A stretch of 64,000 nucleotides of DNA, taken from assembly GCA_037200525.1 (NCBI GenBank), contig JBBCGG010000001.1:521526-585525 (forward strand). Direction: 5' to 3'. Under the pieces are notes generated by a model. The model was not told the origin of the DNA, did not search any database, and saw nothing but the letters and a program-made list of their open reading frames with translations. A program made the position numbers and the translations under genes. Shown one piece after another: positions 1-8,668 of the stretch; position 1 is the stretch's first letter, and each line of letters starts with the position of its first letter. This DNA is from Methylocella sp. (GTDB lineage: Bacteria > Pseudomonadota > Alphaproteobacteria > Rhizobiales > Beijerinckiaceae).

Positions 1-269
1 CCGATGAGCTGAACATCGAAGTGCCGCTGACCCAATACGCGCCGCGCCGCTTCGCGCACTGTGGCGAAAGCCGGAATGAGGAGGTCGTCGAGCTTTGCGC
101 CGGCTGCAAGTTGCTCGCGAAACGCTACGGTCTTGGCCGCCAACTCGGCATCCGTGAGCTTCAGCATTTCGGGCTCAAGGGCGTTGATTGCCGCGACTTT
201 CGGCTGGTAACCTTTCAGCCGTCGATCATTCGCCGATCCAAAAATCTTCCTCGCGAAGGAACCAAGCAT
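1..269 (-). CDS. secA: Preprotein translocase ATPase SecA, N-terminal end (partial)
   Basis: SecA is the ATPase motor that pushes unfolded preproteins through SecYEG. Read on the minus strand from the ATG at 269, the protein begins [19 protein letters not shown] and continues with the helical N-terminal segment typical of alphaproteobacterial SecA ([17 protein letters not shown], then [10 protein letters not shown]), ending in the [13 protein letters not shown] stretch just before the nucleotide-binding region. Only about 89 codons are present; the Walker motifs and everything downstream lie beyond base 1. It is divergent from the PPIase gene at 878, a pairing common in Rhizobiales. Identification rests on sequence recognition of the N-terminus and is firm. 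Confidence 0.93.
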   Translation of the reverse strand, partial: MLGSFARKIFGSANDRRLKGYQPKVAAINALEPEMLKLTDAELAAKTVAFREQLAAGAKLDDLLIPAFATVREAARRVLGQRHFDVQLI

Positions 270-877
270 TATCAAAAAACCCTTTCTCGACTTCACCAGA
301 GCCAGCATCCGCCGCCACGGAATAGCTTTGGCTTGTTTGGCTTGATCGCAAGCGCCGCGAGGCTCGACGCAACCGCCCCTGCGGCGGCAATAAGCATTTT
401 ATACTGCAAGCTTCACGCAAATTCTTCCGCTAACTGGGGGCTCTGCGCTTGGAGCGGTCGTGGGGTCGATCGCTCCGATTGAATTGACCATGCGCCGGCC
501 TATTGTGCTAACTGGTGAGCTTTCTGGAAAGCTCACCGCTTTTGGGAATAAGATCACGCTTTATTGACGCGACCGCGACAGACTTCATAGTAAAAACCGG
601 CGCGTCGCAGTTCTGCAACAGTCCGGCCAGAGCTTGGAGGCGGCCGAGCTACCGGATCAGGAGCCGCCCCATGACCAAGCTGGAATTGGCAAGATGCGCC
701 GCAAAGCCCAACGCCGCAGCGAAAAAACCTCTCCTCGGCGCTGTTCGACAGATAAGATTGCGGTCTGGCCTTGTCAAACTCCGCTGTCCATGCATCTTTC
801 CGCGCGCCAACTTAAACCCGAGTTCGCCCGCTGAACGGCGTTCATACTATTTCTTTATAAGCCCGGAGCTCAATCGC
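270..877. other. Intergenic region between secA and the PPIase gene
   Basis: This 608-bp divergent gap holds no convincing gene; the open frames across it lack recognisable protein features. It should carry promoters for both flanking genes. A weak sigma70-like pair (TTGACG at 564-569, CATAGT at 586-591, 16 bp apart) points towards the PPIase gene. A degenerate copy of the dispersed repeat described at 7006 lies at about 519-566. The frame that stays open upstream of the PPIase start probably reflects high GC content. Confidence 0.5.
519..566 (+). repeat. Degenerate copy of dispersed intergenic repeat
   Basis: The stretch contains a CTGGAAAG arm followed by CTTTTGGGAATAAGATCACGC, which resembles the right half of the better copies at 7006, 29686 and 54760 (TTTCGGGATAAGATCATACG in the first). 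The GTTGAAACA tail is not preserved, so this is the weakest member. Its membership is an inference from the GGGAATAAGATCACGC core. Confidence 0.35.
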
Positions 878-1780
878 ATGTTCAAGAAGACATCCTCACG
901 CGTCCTGGCCGCAGGTCTGGCATGCGCTTTGGCTATCGGGGGCCCCGCGCTCCTTGCCGCCTCTCCCGCAGCCGCAAAGGTGCTCGCCACCGTCAACGGA
1001 CAGGAGATCACCGACCAGGATCTGAAAATCGCCACCGATGATCTCGGCGCCAGCTTGCCAGCCCAGCTGCAGGGCAAGGCGCGCGAGGCCTATCTGCTCG
1101 ATTTCCTGATCGACGGCGTACTCGTGGCCCAGAAGGCGCAGGCCGAGAAGCTCGACCAAACGCCCGACTTCGCAAAAAAACTCGCCTACTACCACGAGAA
1201 GCTGCTGATGGAGAGCCTGCTCGGACAGGTGGCGAAGTCCGCCCTGACCGATGCGGCGCTGAAGTCGACCTATGATGAAGCCGCCAAAGCGCAAAAGCCC
1301 GAAACCGAAATCCACGCGCGTCATATTCTTGTCGCGACCGACGATGACGCCCGCGCGGTGATCAAACGGCTGAAGGCTGGCGAGGATTTCGCCAAGGTCG
1401 CCAAGGAAGTCTCCAAGGATTCCGGCTCGGACGGCGGCGACCTCGGCTGGTTCACCAAGGATCGGATGGTGCCCGAATTCGCCGACGCCGCATTCAAGCT
1501 CGAACCAGGGCAGTTGTCGGAGCCGGTAAAGAGCGCGTTCGGATGGCATGTCATCGAGGTCGAAGGCAAACGTCAGAAGACTTTCCCGTCTTTTGACGAG
1601 GTCAAGGATCAGGTCAGCCGATATGTCGTGCAAAAGGCTCAAACTGAGCTGGTCGCACAATTGCGCAAGACGGCGAAGATCGAGCGAACCGAGGCTGCGC
1701 CTGCTGAGCCGGAGGCCGCAACCTCCGACGCCGCCCCAGCGGCCGCCGCGCCTGCGCCGGCCCCCGCCGACAAAAAATAA
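878..1780 (+). CDS. Periplasmic parvulin-type peptidyl-prolyl isomerase (PpiC/PrsA/SurA class)
   Basis: This is an envelope-folding chaperone that isomerises X-Pro bonds in exported proteins. The chosen ATG at 878 gives 300 residues beginning with a clear signal peptide: positive MFKKTSSR, then a hydrophobic core, and a likely cleavage after the alanine-rich AASPAAA. A SurA-like N-terminal segment (VLATVNGQEITDQDL) follows. A single rotamase domain sits at roughly residues 140-235, with HARHILV, the DSGSDGGDLGWF motif and GWHVIEV. The last 35 residues are an Ala/Pro-rich tail. The frame is open upstream to 515, but the signal peptide fixes the start at 878. Being next to secA fits a role in handling translocated proteins. 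A strong hairpin lies 20 bp after the stop. Confidence 0.87.
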   Translation: MFKKTSSRVLAAGLACALAIGGPALLAASPAAAKVLATVNGQEITDQDLKIATDDLGASLPAQLQGKAREAYLLDFLIDGVLVAQKAQAEKLDQTPDFAKKLAYYHEKLLMESLLGQVAKSALTDAALKSTYDEAAKAQKPETEIHARHILVATDDDARAVIKRLKAGEDFAKVAKEVSKDSGSDGGDLGWFTKDRMVPEFADAAFKLEPGQLSEPVKSAFGWHVIEVEGKRQKTFPSFDEVKDQVSRYVVQKAQTELVAQLRKTAKIERTEAAPAEPEAATSDAAPAAAAPAPAPADKK

Positions 1781-1800
1781 AGCAATCTGATTTGACGAAT

Positions 1801-1828
1801 TTGTCGGGGCAAAAACTTGTCCCGACAA
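1801..1828 (+). terminator. Strong hairpin downstream of the PPIase gene
   Basis: TTGTCGGGGCAA (1801-1812) and TTGTCCCGACAA (1817-1828) form a 12-bp stem with one G-U wobble, closed by the tetraloop AAAC. It starts 20 bp after the PPIase stop. There is no U-tract after the stem on either strand, so it may be a Rho-independent terminator of poor quality, a 3'-end stabiliser, or a protein-binding palindrome. It separates the PPIase from argJ. Confidence 0.55.
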
Positions 1829-2012
1829 TTCGGACTGTTTGCCGCCGAGCGCGTCTCGCGGTCAAGACGCCCGGCGGCCTTGCTCGCCTTCGGAAAGCAG
1901 TTGATATTCCTGCTTTGCTCTTGACGGCGTCGTCGCTCTTGACGACGCAATCCCTGCCCGCACACCAACGTCCATGCTGGACGTCTCGCCGCGTTTCGAA
2001 GGATCAGAATTC

Positions 2013-3254
2013 ATGGCCGCCGCCTTATCGCCGCTCGCGCCCAAATCCTACCCGGATCTACCTGAAATCGAGGGCGTCCGCTTCGCGACGGGGGCCGCCG
2101 GCATTCGCTATAAAGACCGCACCGATGTGATGTTGGCGCTGTTCGACAAGGGAACCCAAGTCGCCGGCGTATTCACCAAATCGAAATGCCCCTCGGCTCC
2201 GGTTGATTGGTGCAAGGCGCGCCTGCCCGGCGGCAAGGCCCGTGCGCTGATCGTCAATTCCGGCAACGCCAACGCCTTTACCGGCAGAGTGGGCGCGCAG
2301 GCGGCGAAGCTGACCGCCGCGCTCGCCGCCAAGGCCACGGGCGCGCCGCCAGCCGAAATCTTCCTCGCCTCGACCGGCGTCATCGGCGAGCCGCTCGACG
2401 CCTCAAAATTCGACGGCGTGCTCGAAGACCTCGCCGCCAGAGCGTCGCCCGGAGGTCAGTTGGAGGCCGCCAAGGCGATCATGACTACGGACACTTATCC
2501 GAAGGTCGCGACCCGGACCGCGACGATCGGCGGCGTCGAGGTCAAGATATCAGGCATGGCGAAAGGCGCCGGCATGATTGCCCCTGATATGGCGACCATG
2601 CTGGCTTTCGTCTTCACCGATGCGCCGATCGCCGCCCATGCGCTGCAAGCCATGCTGAGCAAAAGCGTCGAGGATTCGTTCAACGCCATCACGGTCGATA
2701 GCGACACCTCGACATCCGACACGCTGATGCTGTTTGCGACCGGAGCCGCCGCCAAGCGCGGCGCGCCGACTATCGTCGCCGCCAATGACCGCCGCCTCGC
2801 GCCGTTCAGGGCGGCGCTCGGCGAGCTGCTGCTCGATCTCGCGCATCAAGTGGTCAAAGATGGCGAAGGCGCGCGCAAATTCATCAAAATCACCGTCGCC
2901 AGCGCGGTCTCGCATGGCTCGGCCAAGAAAATCGCTTTGTCGATCGCCAACTCGCCTTTGGTCAAAACCGCCATCGCTGGCGAAGACGCCAATTGGGGCC
3001 GCATCGTCATGGCGGTCGGCAAATCGGGAGAGCGGGCCGAGCGCGACAAGCTCTCGATCTGGTTCGGCGAAATCAGGGTAGCCAACATGGGGCTGCGCGA
3101 TCCGACCTATGATGAGGCCGAAGTCTCAAAGCTCGTCCGCGAGCAGGAAATCGCGATTTACGTTGAAATAGGCCTCGGCAGCGGCGAGGCCACGGTTTGG
3201 ACCTGCGATCTGACCAAGGAATATATCGACATCAACGGCAACTATCGCTCATAA
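2013..3254 (+). CDS. argJ: Bifunctional ornithine acetyltransferase / N-acetylglutamate synthase
   Basis: ArgJ moves the acetyl group from N-acetylornithine to glutamate, closing the acetyl cycle of arginine synthesis, and in bifunctional forms also makes N-acetylglutamate from acetyl-CoA. The protein is 413 residues, the normal length. It shows the [11 protein letters not shown] motif near residue 82, the [14 protein letters not shown] segment where the precursor cleaves itself between Ala194 and the nucleophile Thr195, and the C-terminal [15 protein letters not shown] and DINGNYRS motifs. I chose the ATG at 2013 because AAGGA lies 10 bp upstream; the frame also has an ATG at 1974. mutT follows 16 bp downstream, a gene order seen in related Rhizobiales. 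Confidence 0.95.
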   Translation: MAAALSPLAPKSYPDLPEIEGVRFATGAAGIRYKDRTDVMLALFDKGTQVAGVFTKSKCPSAPVDWCKARLPGGKARALIVNSGNANAFTGRVGAQAAKLTAALAAKATGAPPAEIFLASTGVIGEPLDASKFDGVLEDLAARASPGGQLEAAKAIMTTDTYPKVATRTATIGGVEVKISGMAKGAGMIAPDMATMLAFVFTDAPIAAHALQAMLSKSVEDSFNAITVDSDTSTSDTLMLFATGAAAKRGAPTIVAANDRRLAPFRAALGELLLDLAHQVVKDGEGARKFIKITVASAVSHGSAKKIALSIANSPLVKTAIAGEDANWGRIVMAVGKSGERAERDKLSIWFGEIRVANMGLRDPTYDEAEVSKLVREQEIAIYVEIGLGSGEATVWTCDLTKEYIDINGNYRS

Positions 3255-3270
3255 GCCGCGGAGTCTTCGG

Positions 3271-3675
3271 GTGAAGCTTCTGCTTGTCGTCGCCGTTGCG
3301 CTGATAGATGCGGATCGACGGGTTCTGATCGCGCAGCGGCCCGAAGGCAAGTCTCTCGCGGGCCTTTGGGAGTTTCCGGGCGGCAAGGTCGATCCCGGCG
3401 AGCGGCCTGAGGAAGCTCTGATCCGCGAATTACGCGAAGAATTGGGAATCGAGGTCGAGGCGCCATGCCTTGCGCCGCTGACTTTCGCGAGTTTCGCCTA
3501 TCCCGATTTTCATCTGCTGATGCCGCTCTACATATGCGGGCGCTGGAGCGGCTTCGTCTCCTCGCAGGAAAATCAGACGCTGAAGTGGGTTTTCGCCAAG
3601 GATTTACGCGCCTATCCCATGCCGCCCGCCGACGCGCCGCTGATTCCTGCGCTGGTGGATCTGCTCGGAGCGTGA
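3271..3675 (+). CDS. mutT: 8-oxo-dGTP diphosphatase, Nudix family
   Basis: MutT hydrolyses 8-oxo-dGTP, keeping oxidised guanine out of DNA. The 134-residue protein carries a full Nudix box starting GGKVDPGERPEEALIREL and continuing REELGI, matching GX5EX7REUXEEXGU. The N-terminus (LLVVAVALID..RRVLIAQRPEG) and the RWSGF...QTLKWVF substrate-side segments are MutT-like. The start is GTG at 3271, 16 bp after argJ, so the two are probably co-transcribed. Nudix specificity can vary, but length and motifs agree with MutT. Confidence 0.9.
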   Translation: MKLLLVVAVALIDADRRVLIAQRPEGKSLAGLWEFPGGKVDPGERPEEALIRELREELGIEVEAPCLAPLTFASFAYPDFHLLMPLYICGRWSGFVSSQENQTLKWVFAKDLRAYPMPPADAPLIPALVDLLGA

Positions 3676-3852
3676 GCCGCCAAACTTTTGATTTCGCTTT
3701 TTCAACGCCTTGATACGATGAGGCGGCTGGATCGCGGCTTCCGCCGAATCGGTCTGCGCGTTCAAAGCAATGCCTGGCCCCTGCGGATGGATAGAGGTCA
3801 GCCGCCGAACGGCCTGTTAGGGAAAAGAATCTTTCCGCCAGAGGGTTATCGC

Positions 3853-4515
3853 TTGGTCCGGTTTGAAAATGTCGGCTTGCGCTATGGCATGGGCTCGGAA
3901 ATCCTGAAAGACATCAGTTTTTCAATCGAGCCGCAGTCGTTCCAATTTCTGACCGGTCCTTCCGGCGCCGGCAAAACCACGCTATTGCGCCTGATCCTGT
4001 TGTCTTTGCGGCCGACGCGCGGCTTGATCCGGCTGTTTGGCCGCGACGCCTTGACGCTCGACAAAAACGCCATCACCGATCTCAGGCGGCGGATCGGCGT
4101 CGTATTTCAGGACTTCCGCCTGCTCGATCATTTGACGACCTATGAAAACGTTGCTCTCCCTTTGCGCGTGCGCGGCAAGGAGGAGGCGACCTATCGCGGC
4201 GAAGTGACGGAGCTGCTGCATTGGGTCGGGCTCGGCGAGAGAATGCATATTCTTCCGCCCGTGCTGTCCGGCGGCGAAAAACAGCGCGCCGTAATCGCCC
4301 GCGCCTTGATCGTGCGGCCGCAGCTTTTGCTGGCAGACGAGCCGACTGGCAATGTCGATCCGAATTTGGCGCGAAGGCTCCTTCGGCTGTTTACCGAGCT
4401 GCATAAATCCGGCACATCGGTGGTGATCGCGACCCATGATCTCGCCTTGATGGATCAGTTCGACGGCGCCCGCCGCCTCGTGCTCGGCGATGGCCGGCTG
4501 CATATTTTCGACTGA
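3853..4515 (+). CDS. ftsE: Cell division ABC transporter ATP-binding protein
   Basis: FtsE is the cytoplasmic ATPase that with FtsX controls peptidoglycan hydrolases at the division site. Visible motifs are Walker A GPSGAGKTT, the Q-loop VVFQDFRLL, the signature LSGGEKQR, Walker B LLLADEPTGNVD and the switch His in ATHD. The TTG at 3853 (LVRFENVGLRYG) gives 220 residues, the normal FtsE length, with a GAGGG ribosome site about 8 bp upstream. The frame extends to 3688, and an in-frame ATG at 3787 is an alternative that would add 22 residues. ftsX starts 33 bp downstream, as expected. Confidence 0.93.
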   Translation: MVRFENVGLRYGMGSEILKDISFSIEPQSFQFLTGPSGAGKTTLLRLILLSLRPTRGLIRLFGRDALTLDKNAITDLRRRIGVVFQDFRLLDHLTTYENVALPLRVRGKEEATYRGEVTELLHWVGLGERMHILPPVLSGGEKQRAVIARALIVRPQLLLADEPTGNVDPNLARRLLRLFTELHKSGTSVVIATHDLALMDQFDGARRLVLGDGRLHIFD

Positions 4516-4548
4516 CTCGACATTCGGGTTCGAGAGTGGCCACGTGGC

Positions 4549-5547
4549 ATGATGCGATCCGAGAGACCATTGATGAGCTTTTTTTCAGCCGCGTGGCGGC
4601 GCGCCCAAGCGGCGGCGGCGCGAAGCGGCGAGCAGGCGACGCATGACATACGGCCCGACAAGGCGTTGGTGCCGGCGGCATCCATCGCCGGGCGGGCGCT
4701 CGTCACCGTGATCGCCATTATGGCTTTTCTCGCCGCCCTCACCGCCGGAGCCGCGATCATGATCGCCGACGCTTCGTCCGGCTGGCAGAGCCAGGTCGCG
4801 CGCGAAATGACGATCCAGATCCGCCCGACCGTCGGTCGCGACATTGAGGCCGATGCGAATAAAGCGGCCGAACTCGCAAAAAAAATGCCGGGCGTCGCCT
4901 CCGTTCGCCCCTACAGCAAGGATGAGTCCGAGGCGCTGCTGCAGCCCTGGCTCGGCGACAATCTCGACCTCACTGAATTGCCGGTGCCGCGCCTCATTGT
5001 CATCAGCCTGGAGCCCGGCGCAAATCTCGACGCCGCCGCGCTCAACAAGACGCTGACCGAAGCAATTCCGGGCAGCAGTCTCGATGATCACCAAGTCTGG
5101 CTGGAGCGTCTCGCGATCATGGCGAAGACGGTGGTCGCCGTGGCGGCGGTGATTTTTGTTCTGGTTTTGATTGCGATGACGTTGGCGGTTGCTTTCGCTA
5201 CCCGCGGCGCCATGGCGGGCAATCGCGAAATCATTGAGATTTTGCATTTTGTCGGCGCCGCCGACGATTATATTTCGCGCCAGTTCCAGCGCCATTTCTT
5301 GCAGCTCGGTCTCCGCGGCGGAGCGATCGGCGGCGGCGCGGCGCTTCTGATTTTCCCCGCCTGCTCCACGCTCGTCTCATGGTTTCGCGCGACGCCGGGC
5401 GGCGATCAGATGGAGGCGATGTTCGGCGATTTCACGCTCGGCCAAAACGTCTATGTCGCGATCCTGCTCATCGCCGCGGGGATAGCGATTGTGACGGGTC
5501 TGGTATCGCGGATCATCGTGTTTCGGCATCTGCGGGATTTGAGTTGA
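4549..5547 (+). CDS. ftsX: Cell division permease FtsX
   Basis: FtsX is the inner-membrane partner of FtsE; its periplasmic loop recruits activators of cell-wall amidases. The 332-residue protein has the expected topology: a cytoplasmic N-terminus, TM1 near residues 47-73, a large periplasmic domain (EMTIQIRP...VASVRPYSKDE...LPVPRLIVISL), then three C-terminal TM segments with the FtsX motif around REIIEILHFVGAADDYISRQFQ. Starts at 4549, 4552 or 4573 are all possible. The gene is convergent with the histidine kinase, whose stop lies directly next to the ftsX stop. Confidence 0.92.
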   Translation: MMRSERPLMSFFSAAWRRAQAAAARSGEQATHDIRPDKALVPAASIAGRALVTVIAIMAFLAALTAGAAIMIADASSGWQSQVAREMTIQIRPTVGRDIEADANKAAELAKKMPGVASVRPYSKDESEALLQPWLGDNLDLTELPVPRLIVISLEPGANLDAAALNKTLTEAIPGSSLDDHQVWLERLAIMAKTVVAVAAVIFVLVLIAMTLAVAFATRGAMAGNREIIEILHFVGAADDYISRQFQRHFLQLGLRGGAIGGGAALLIFPACSTLVSWFRATPGGDQMEAMFGDFTLGQNVYVAILLIAAGIAIVTGLVSRIIVFRHLRDLS

Positions 5548-6909
5548 TTACACCGGCACGCGCACCGTCGCCCGCAAGCCACCCATAGGACTGTCGCTCA
5601 GCGTGATGTCTCCACCGTGCGAGCGGGCGATATCGAGCGCGATCGCGAGGCCAAGCCCGGTGCCCCCAACATCCTGATTGCGGGATTCGTCGACGCGGAA
5701 AAACGGCCGGAAAACATCTTCGCGCAGGGCGACCGGAATGCCCGGTCCATCATCATCGATGTGGATGATCAGGAACCGCTGGTCCCGATAAGCCTCGATG
5801 GCCATATGCTTGGCGTGATTTTGCGCGTTGACGATGAGATTGGACAGGCAGCGTTTGAAGGAGTCCGGCCGCAGCGCGACAATCGGATCTCCGCTGAACG
5901 TTATTTTGAGATCAAAACCGTCCCGCTCCGCATCAAAGCGCAATTCCTCGAGCAGATCCAGCATATCCACCGGCGCCGCGCTCTCGCCGGCGGCGCCGCG
6001 CGCGAAGGCGAGATAGGCCTCCAGCATCCGCTGCATGTCCTCGACGTCTTTTTGCAGATCCCGATTTTCTTCGCTCTCGCCCATCAGGGCGAGCGACAGC
6101 TTGAAGCGCGTCAGAATGGTGCGCAGATCATGGCTGACGCCGTTCAGCATGGTAGTGCGCTGTTCAAAGGCGCGTTCGATGCGGCGCTTCATCTCGATGA
6201 AAGCAAAGCCGGCCTGCCGCACCTCGCGCGCCCCGCGGGGCCGGAATTCCGGCTCGCGGCCCTTGCCGAAAGCCTCCGCTGCGCCGGCCAGCGAAAGAAT
6301 GGGCTTGATTTGATTGCGCAGAAACGCAATGGCGACGATGATCAAAACCAAGGACGTCCCGACCATCCAAAGCAGAAAAATGTAGGAATTCGACGCATAG
6401 GCCGCGCTACGATAGGCCACGACCCGCAAGATTGCGTCATTGAGTTGAATGCGGATCTCGATCAAATTCGACCGCCCGACCGTATCGAGCCAGAACGGCC
6501 GATGGATCTGACGCCGGATCTCGTTCGACAAGGCTCCGTCGACGATCGAAAAAAAAGGCTTGGGCAGCGCCGGCGGCAGCGGCCCCTTGGGCAGAAACTC
6601 GACATCGATCCGCAACCGCTCCTGAGCGATGCGCATCAGGGTTTCCGTGCTGTTTGGATATGTCTGGTAAAGATCGATGATCGCCGAGATGTCTTGCGTC
6701 AGAACGGTTGAAAGCCGGTTCGTCACCTGCTGCCAATGGCGCTCCATGAAGACATAGGTGAGGACGCTCTGGAGGATCACCATCGGCGCGATGACGATGA
6801 GAGCCGAGCGGGCGTATAGCCCCTTGGGTAGAAAATTCGTGATCTTGCGCCAAAATCCCCGCCACAAGGAGCGGGGTCGCTCAAAGGAGGCAGGAAGCGA
6901 AATGGTCAA
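5548..6909 (-). CDS. EnvZ-type sensor histidine kinase
   Basis: This is a membrane sensor kinase acting with the response regulator at 7073-7816. There are two TM segments (about 33-53 and 177-197) flanking a periplasmic sensor of about 120 residues. A HAMP-like linker (LRNQIKPILSLAGAAEAFG) and the H-box NGVSHDLRT with His260 as phospho-acceptor follow. After these come an N-box (NLIVNAQNHAKH), G1 DDDGPGIP, an F-box and G2 GGTGLGLAIA. Sensor layout and H-box match EnvZ-like kinases of alphaproteobacteria. The start used is TTG at 6909 without a strong ribosome site, so the exact N-terminus is uncertain. A copy of the intergenic repeat lies between this gene and its regulator. The stimulus is unknown. 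Confidence 0.88.
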   Translation of the reverse strand: MTISLPASFERPRSLWRGFWRKITNFLPKGLYARSALIVIAPMVILQSVLTYVFMERHWQQVTNRLSTVLTQDISAIIDLYQTYPNSTETLMRIAQERLRIDVEFLPKGPLPPALPKPFFSIVDGALSNEIRRQIHRPFWLDTVGRSNLIEIRIQLNDAILRVVAYRSAAYASNSYIFLLWMVGTSLVLIIVAIAFLRNQIKPILSLAGAAEAFGKGREPEFRPRGAREVRQAGFAFIEMKRRIERAFEQRTTMLNGVSHDLRTILTRFKLSLALMGESEENRDLQKDVEDMQRMLEAYLAFARGAAGESAAPVDMLDLLEELRFDAERDGFDLKITFSGDPIVALRPDSFKRCLSNLIVNAQNHAKHMAIEAYRDQRFLIIHIDDDGPGIPVALREDVFRPFFRVDESRNQDVGGTGLGLAIALDIARSHGGDITLSDSPMGGLRATVRVPV

Positions 6910-7005
6910 GCGCGGCCCCGATTCGGCGGTGGTTCAGCTGAGCGCGATTTTGGATTCCGTTTAGAAATCAGCGTGACGGCTCAGCTTGGTGCGACAAGTC
7001 TCCAT

Positions 7006-7058
7006 CCGGCTTCCGGAAAAAATTGCCGCCTTTCGGGATAAGATCATACGTTGAAACA
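7006..7058 (+). repeat. Dispersed palindromic intergenic repeat, copy A
   Basis: The element reads CCGGCTTCCGGAAAA ... TTTCGGGATAAGATCATACG TTGAAACAAA. Similar sequences occur at 29686-29728 and 54760-54818, and weakly at 519. The layout of a CCGAAAA arm, a short spacer, a TTTTCGG arm and an (A)GATCATGCGTTGAAACAA tail resembles the short palindromic elements that are abundant between genes in Rhizobiales. It lies in the 163-bp gap between the response regulator and kinase genes. Confidence 0.6.
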
Positions 7059-7072
7059 AAGAGAAACAGGGG

Positions 7073-7816
7073 TCAACGATCGACCAGCAAGCGATAGCCG
7101 GCGCCGCGGGCGGTTTGCAGATGCAGCGGATTGGCGGGGTCTCGCTCGATCTTGCGGCGCAGGCGGTTGACCTGCACATCGACCGTGCGCTCATTGCCGG
7201 CGACCCCGGACCCCGCCAGAGCTTCGCGCGGCACAGTCTCGCCGGCGTGCTCCGCGAGCATGCGCAACATGTCGCGCTCGCGATCGGTTAGCCGGACAAT
7301 TTCATCCCGCTGGCGTAGTTCGCCGCGCTCGAGATCGAAGCAAAAATCGCTGAACCGCACCTGCGTCACCGGCCCCGGCGCGGCGCGCGGCTGCGCACGG
7401 CGCAGGATGGAGGCGATCCGCAGCGACAATTCACGCGGCTCGTAGGGCTTGCCGAGATAATCGTCGACGCCGGTTTCAAAGCCGCGCACGCGGTCTTTCG
7501 TTTCGGTGCGGGCGGTCAGCATAAGAATGGGAACTTGGGCGAGATCCAGCGAGGGATCCATGCGCAATCGCTGGGCGAAATCGAAACCATTCTCGCCCGG
7601 CATCATGACGTCGAGAACTATGAGATCGAAAGCCAGACTTTTCAGGCAGGCCATTGCGTCAGCTGCGTCTCCGGCTGTGGTGACGCGATAGCCTTGATCG
7701 GTCAGAAAGCGCGACAGCAACGCCCGGATGCGACGGTCGTCATCAACAACCAGAAGGTGCGCGGCGTCATCGGCGGGCGCCCCGGCGGCCGGAGCGTCGT
7801 TAGACAAAGAGGTCAC
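7073..7816 (-). CDS. OmpR-family response regulator (PetR-like)
   Basis: This is a two-component transcription factor. The receiver domain (residues 20-135) has the acidic pocket VVDDD, the phospho-acceptor Asp69 in LIVLDVMMP, the Thr in MLTAR and the Lys in GKPYEP. The winged-helix domain (about 155-245) has LTDRERDMLRML and VDVQVNRLRRKIERDP, ending RGAGYRL. The start is GTG at 7816, only 4 bp after the stop of the MarR-type gene, so the two form one transcript, with the kinase downstream. A response regulator next to a MarR protein is the PetR/PetP arrangement described in Rhodobacter and Bradyrhizobium; equating them here is an inference from synteny and family. Confidence 0.9.
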   Translation of the reverse strand: MTSLSNDAPAAGAPADDAAHLLVVDDDRRIRALLSRFLTDQGYRVTTAGDAADAMACLKSLAFDLIVLDVMMPGENGFDFAQRLRMDPSLDLAQVPILMLTARTETKDRVRGFETGVDDYLGKPYEPRELSLRIASILRRAQPRAAPGPVTQVRFSDFCFDLERGELRQRDEIVRLTDRERDMLRMLAEHAGETVPREALAGSGVAGNERTVDVQVNRLRRKIERDPANPLHLQTARGAGYRLLVDR

Positions 7817-7820
7817 TGTT

Positions 7821-8438
7821 TCAATCCCGCGATTGGTCCCACGCCCGCTTCAGGCGGTTCGATTCAACCAAGGTCGCCACTTTGGCTTGCTCGCCCGCAT
7901 CGACCATGGCGAGCAGAAAATCAATTGCATCGGATCGGGCGTTTTCCGGCAATTGCCCAAAAACCCGAGCGAACCGTTTCGATTGCAGCAACGCGACCTC
8001 AAGGGCCAGGGCTTTGCCGCGCGCCGTGGGAAATAATTGGCGCTGGCGACGATCATTCAGCCCTGGATGGGCGACGACATAATCTTGATCGAGCATATCC
8101 TTGAGGACACGATTGAGGCTCTGCTTGGTAATCTTGAGTATATCCAGCAATTCGGCGATTGTGAGGCCCGGGCGCCGGTTGACGAAGTGCAGAACCCGGT
8201 GATGCGCCCGGCCGAGGCCGAAATTCTCAAGCAGATGATCGGCGTCGCCAACAAAATCGCGATAGGCGAAAAACATCAGTTCGATCAGATCATAGGCGGG
8301 CTCGGCCGAAACCGCGCCCTCCACGACGCCGCGCTCGGGCGCCAAGCCCGTAACAGATTGCTTATTTTGCAGCGCCAAGTCCAAGCAAACGCCTCTATCG
8401 CAGCTTTGACATATTTCAGCAAAATTGTTACGCGTCAA
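7821..8438 (-). CDS. MarR-family transcriptional regulator (PetP-like)
   Basis: This is a DNA-binding repressor or activator of the MarR family. The winged helix-turn-helix is clear: LGRAHHRVLHFVNRRPGLT, then IAELLDILKITKQSLNRVLKDM as the recognition helix region, and the wing GLNDRRQRQLFPTARG. The frame opens with TTG at 8438, giving 205 residues. The first 35-45 are unlike the family and include no domain, so the true start may be a GTG or TTG near 8330-8350. It is first in a probable three-gene unit with the response regulator and kinase, and is divergent from ilvE across a 230-bp regulatory gap. Confidence 0.85.
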   Translation of the reverse strand: MTRNNFAEICQSCDRGVCLDLALQNKQSVTGLAPERGVVEGAVSAEPAYDLIELMFFAYRDFVGDADHLLENFGLGRAHHRVLHFVNRRPGLTIAELLDILKITKQSLNRVLKDMLDQDYVVAHPGLNDRRQRQLFPTARGKALALEVALLQSKRFARVFGQLPENARSDAIDFLLAMVDAGEQAKVATLVESNRLKRAWDQSRD

Positions 8439-8668
8439 CCTGATGGCGGGCGGGCGAGCTTGCGACCATCCAGCTCCGCATCGCGTTGGCGAACGATGAG
8501 ATTATGGTTTGCCGGCGCGGCTGATATGGGCTTTCATCACATTAAATTGCCTTTCGGCATTAATGCGCCCTTTACATACAAAGCCCGGATGGGGGAAGCT
8601 TTTAAAGCAAGGCGCCGCGCCAAGCCGACTGCGAGCTGACCACAACCACAACACAGGAATTGCAATCA

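Noticed and set aside
896-1828. Long open frame on the minus strand opposite the PPIase gene
   Set aside because: It mirrors the real gene's codon bias, is rich in Arg/Gly/Leu and shows no domain; the plus-strand gene has a signal peptide and parvulin motifs.
5617-6711. 364-codon plus-strand frame inside the histidine kinase gene
   Set aside because: It is antisense to a gene with all kinase motifs and has no recognisable family features.
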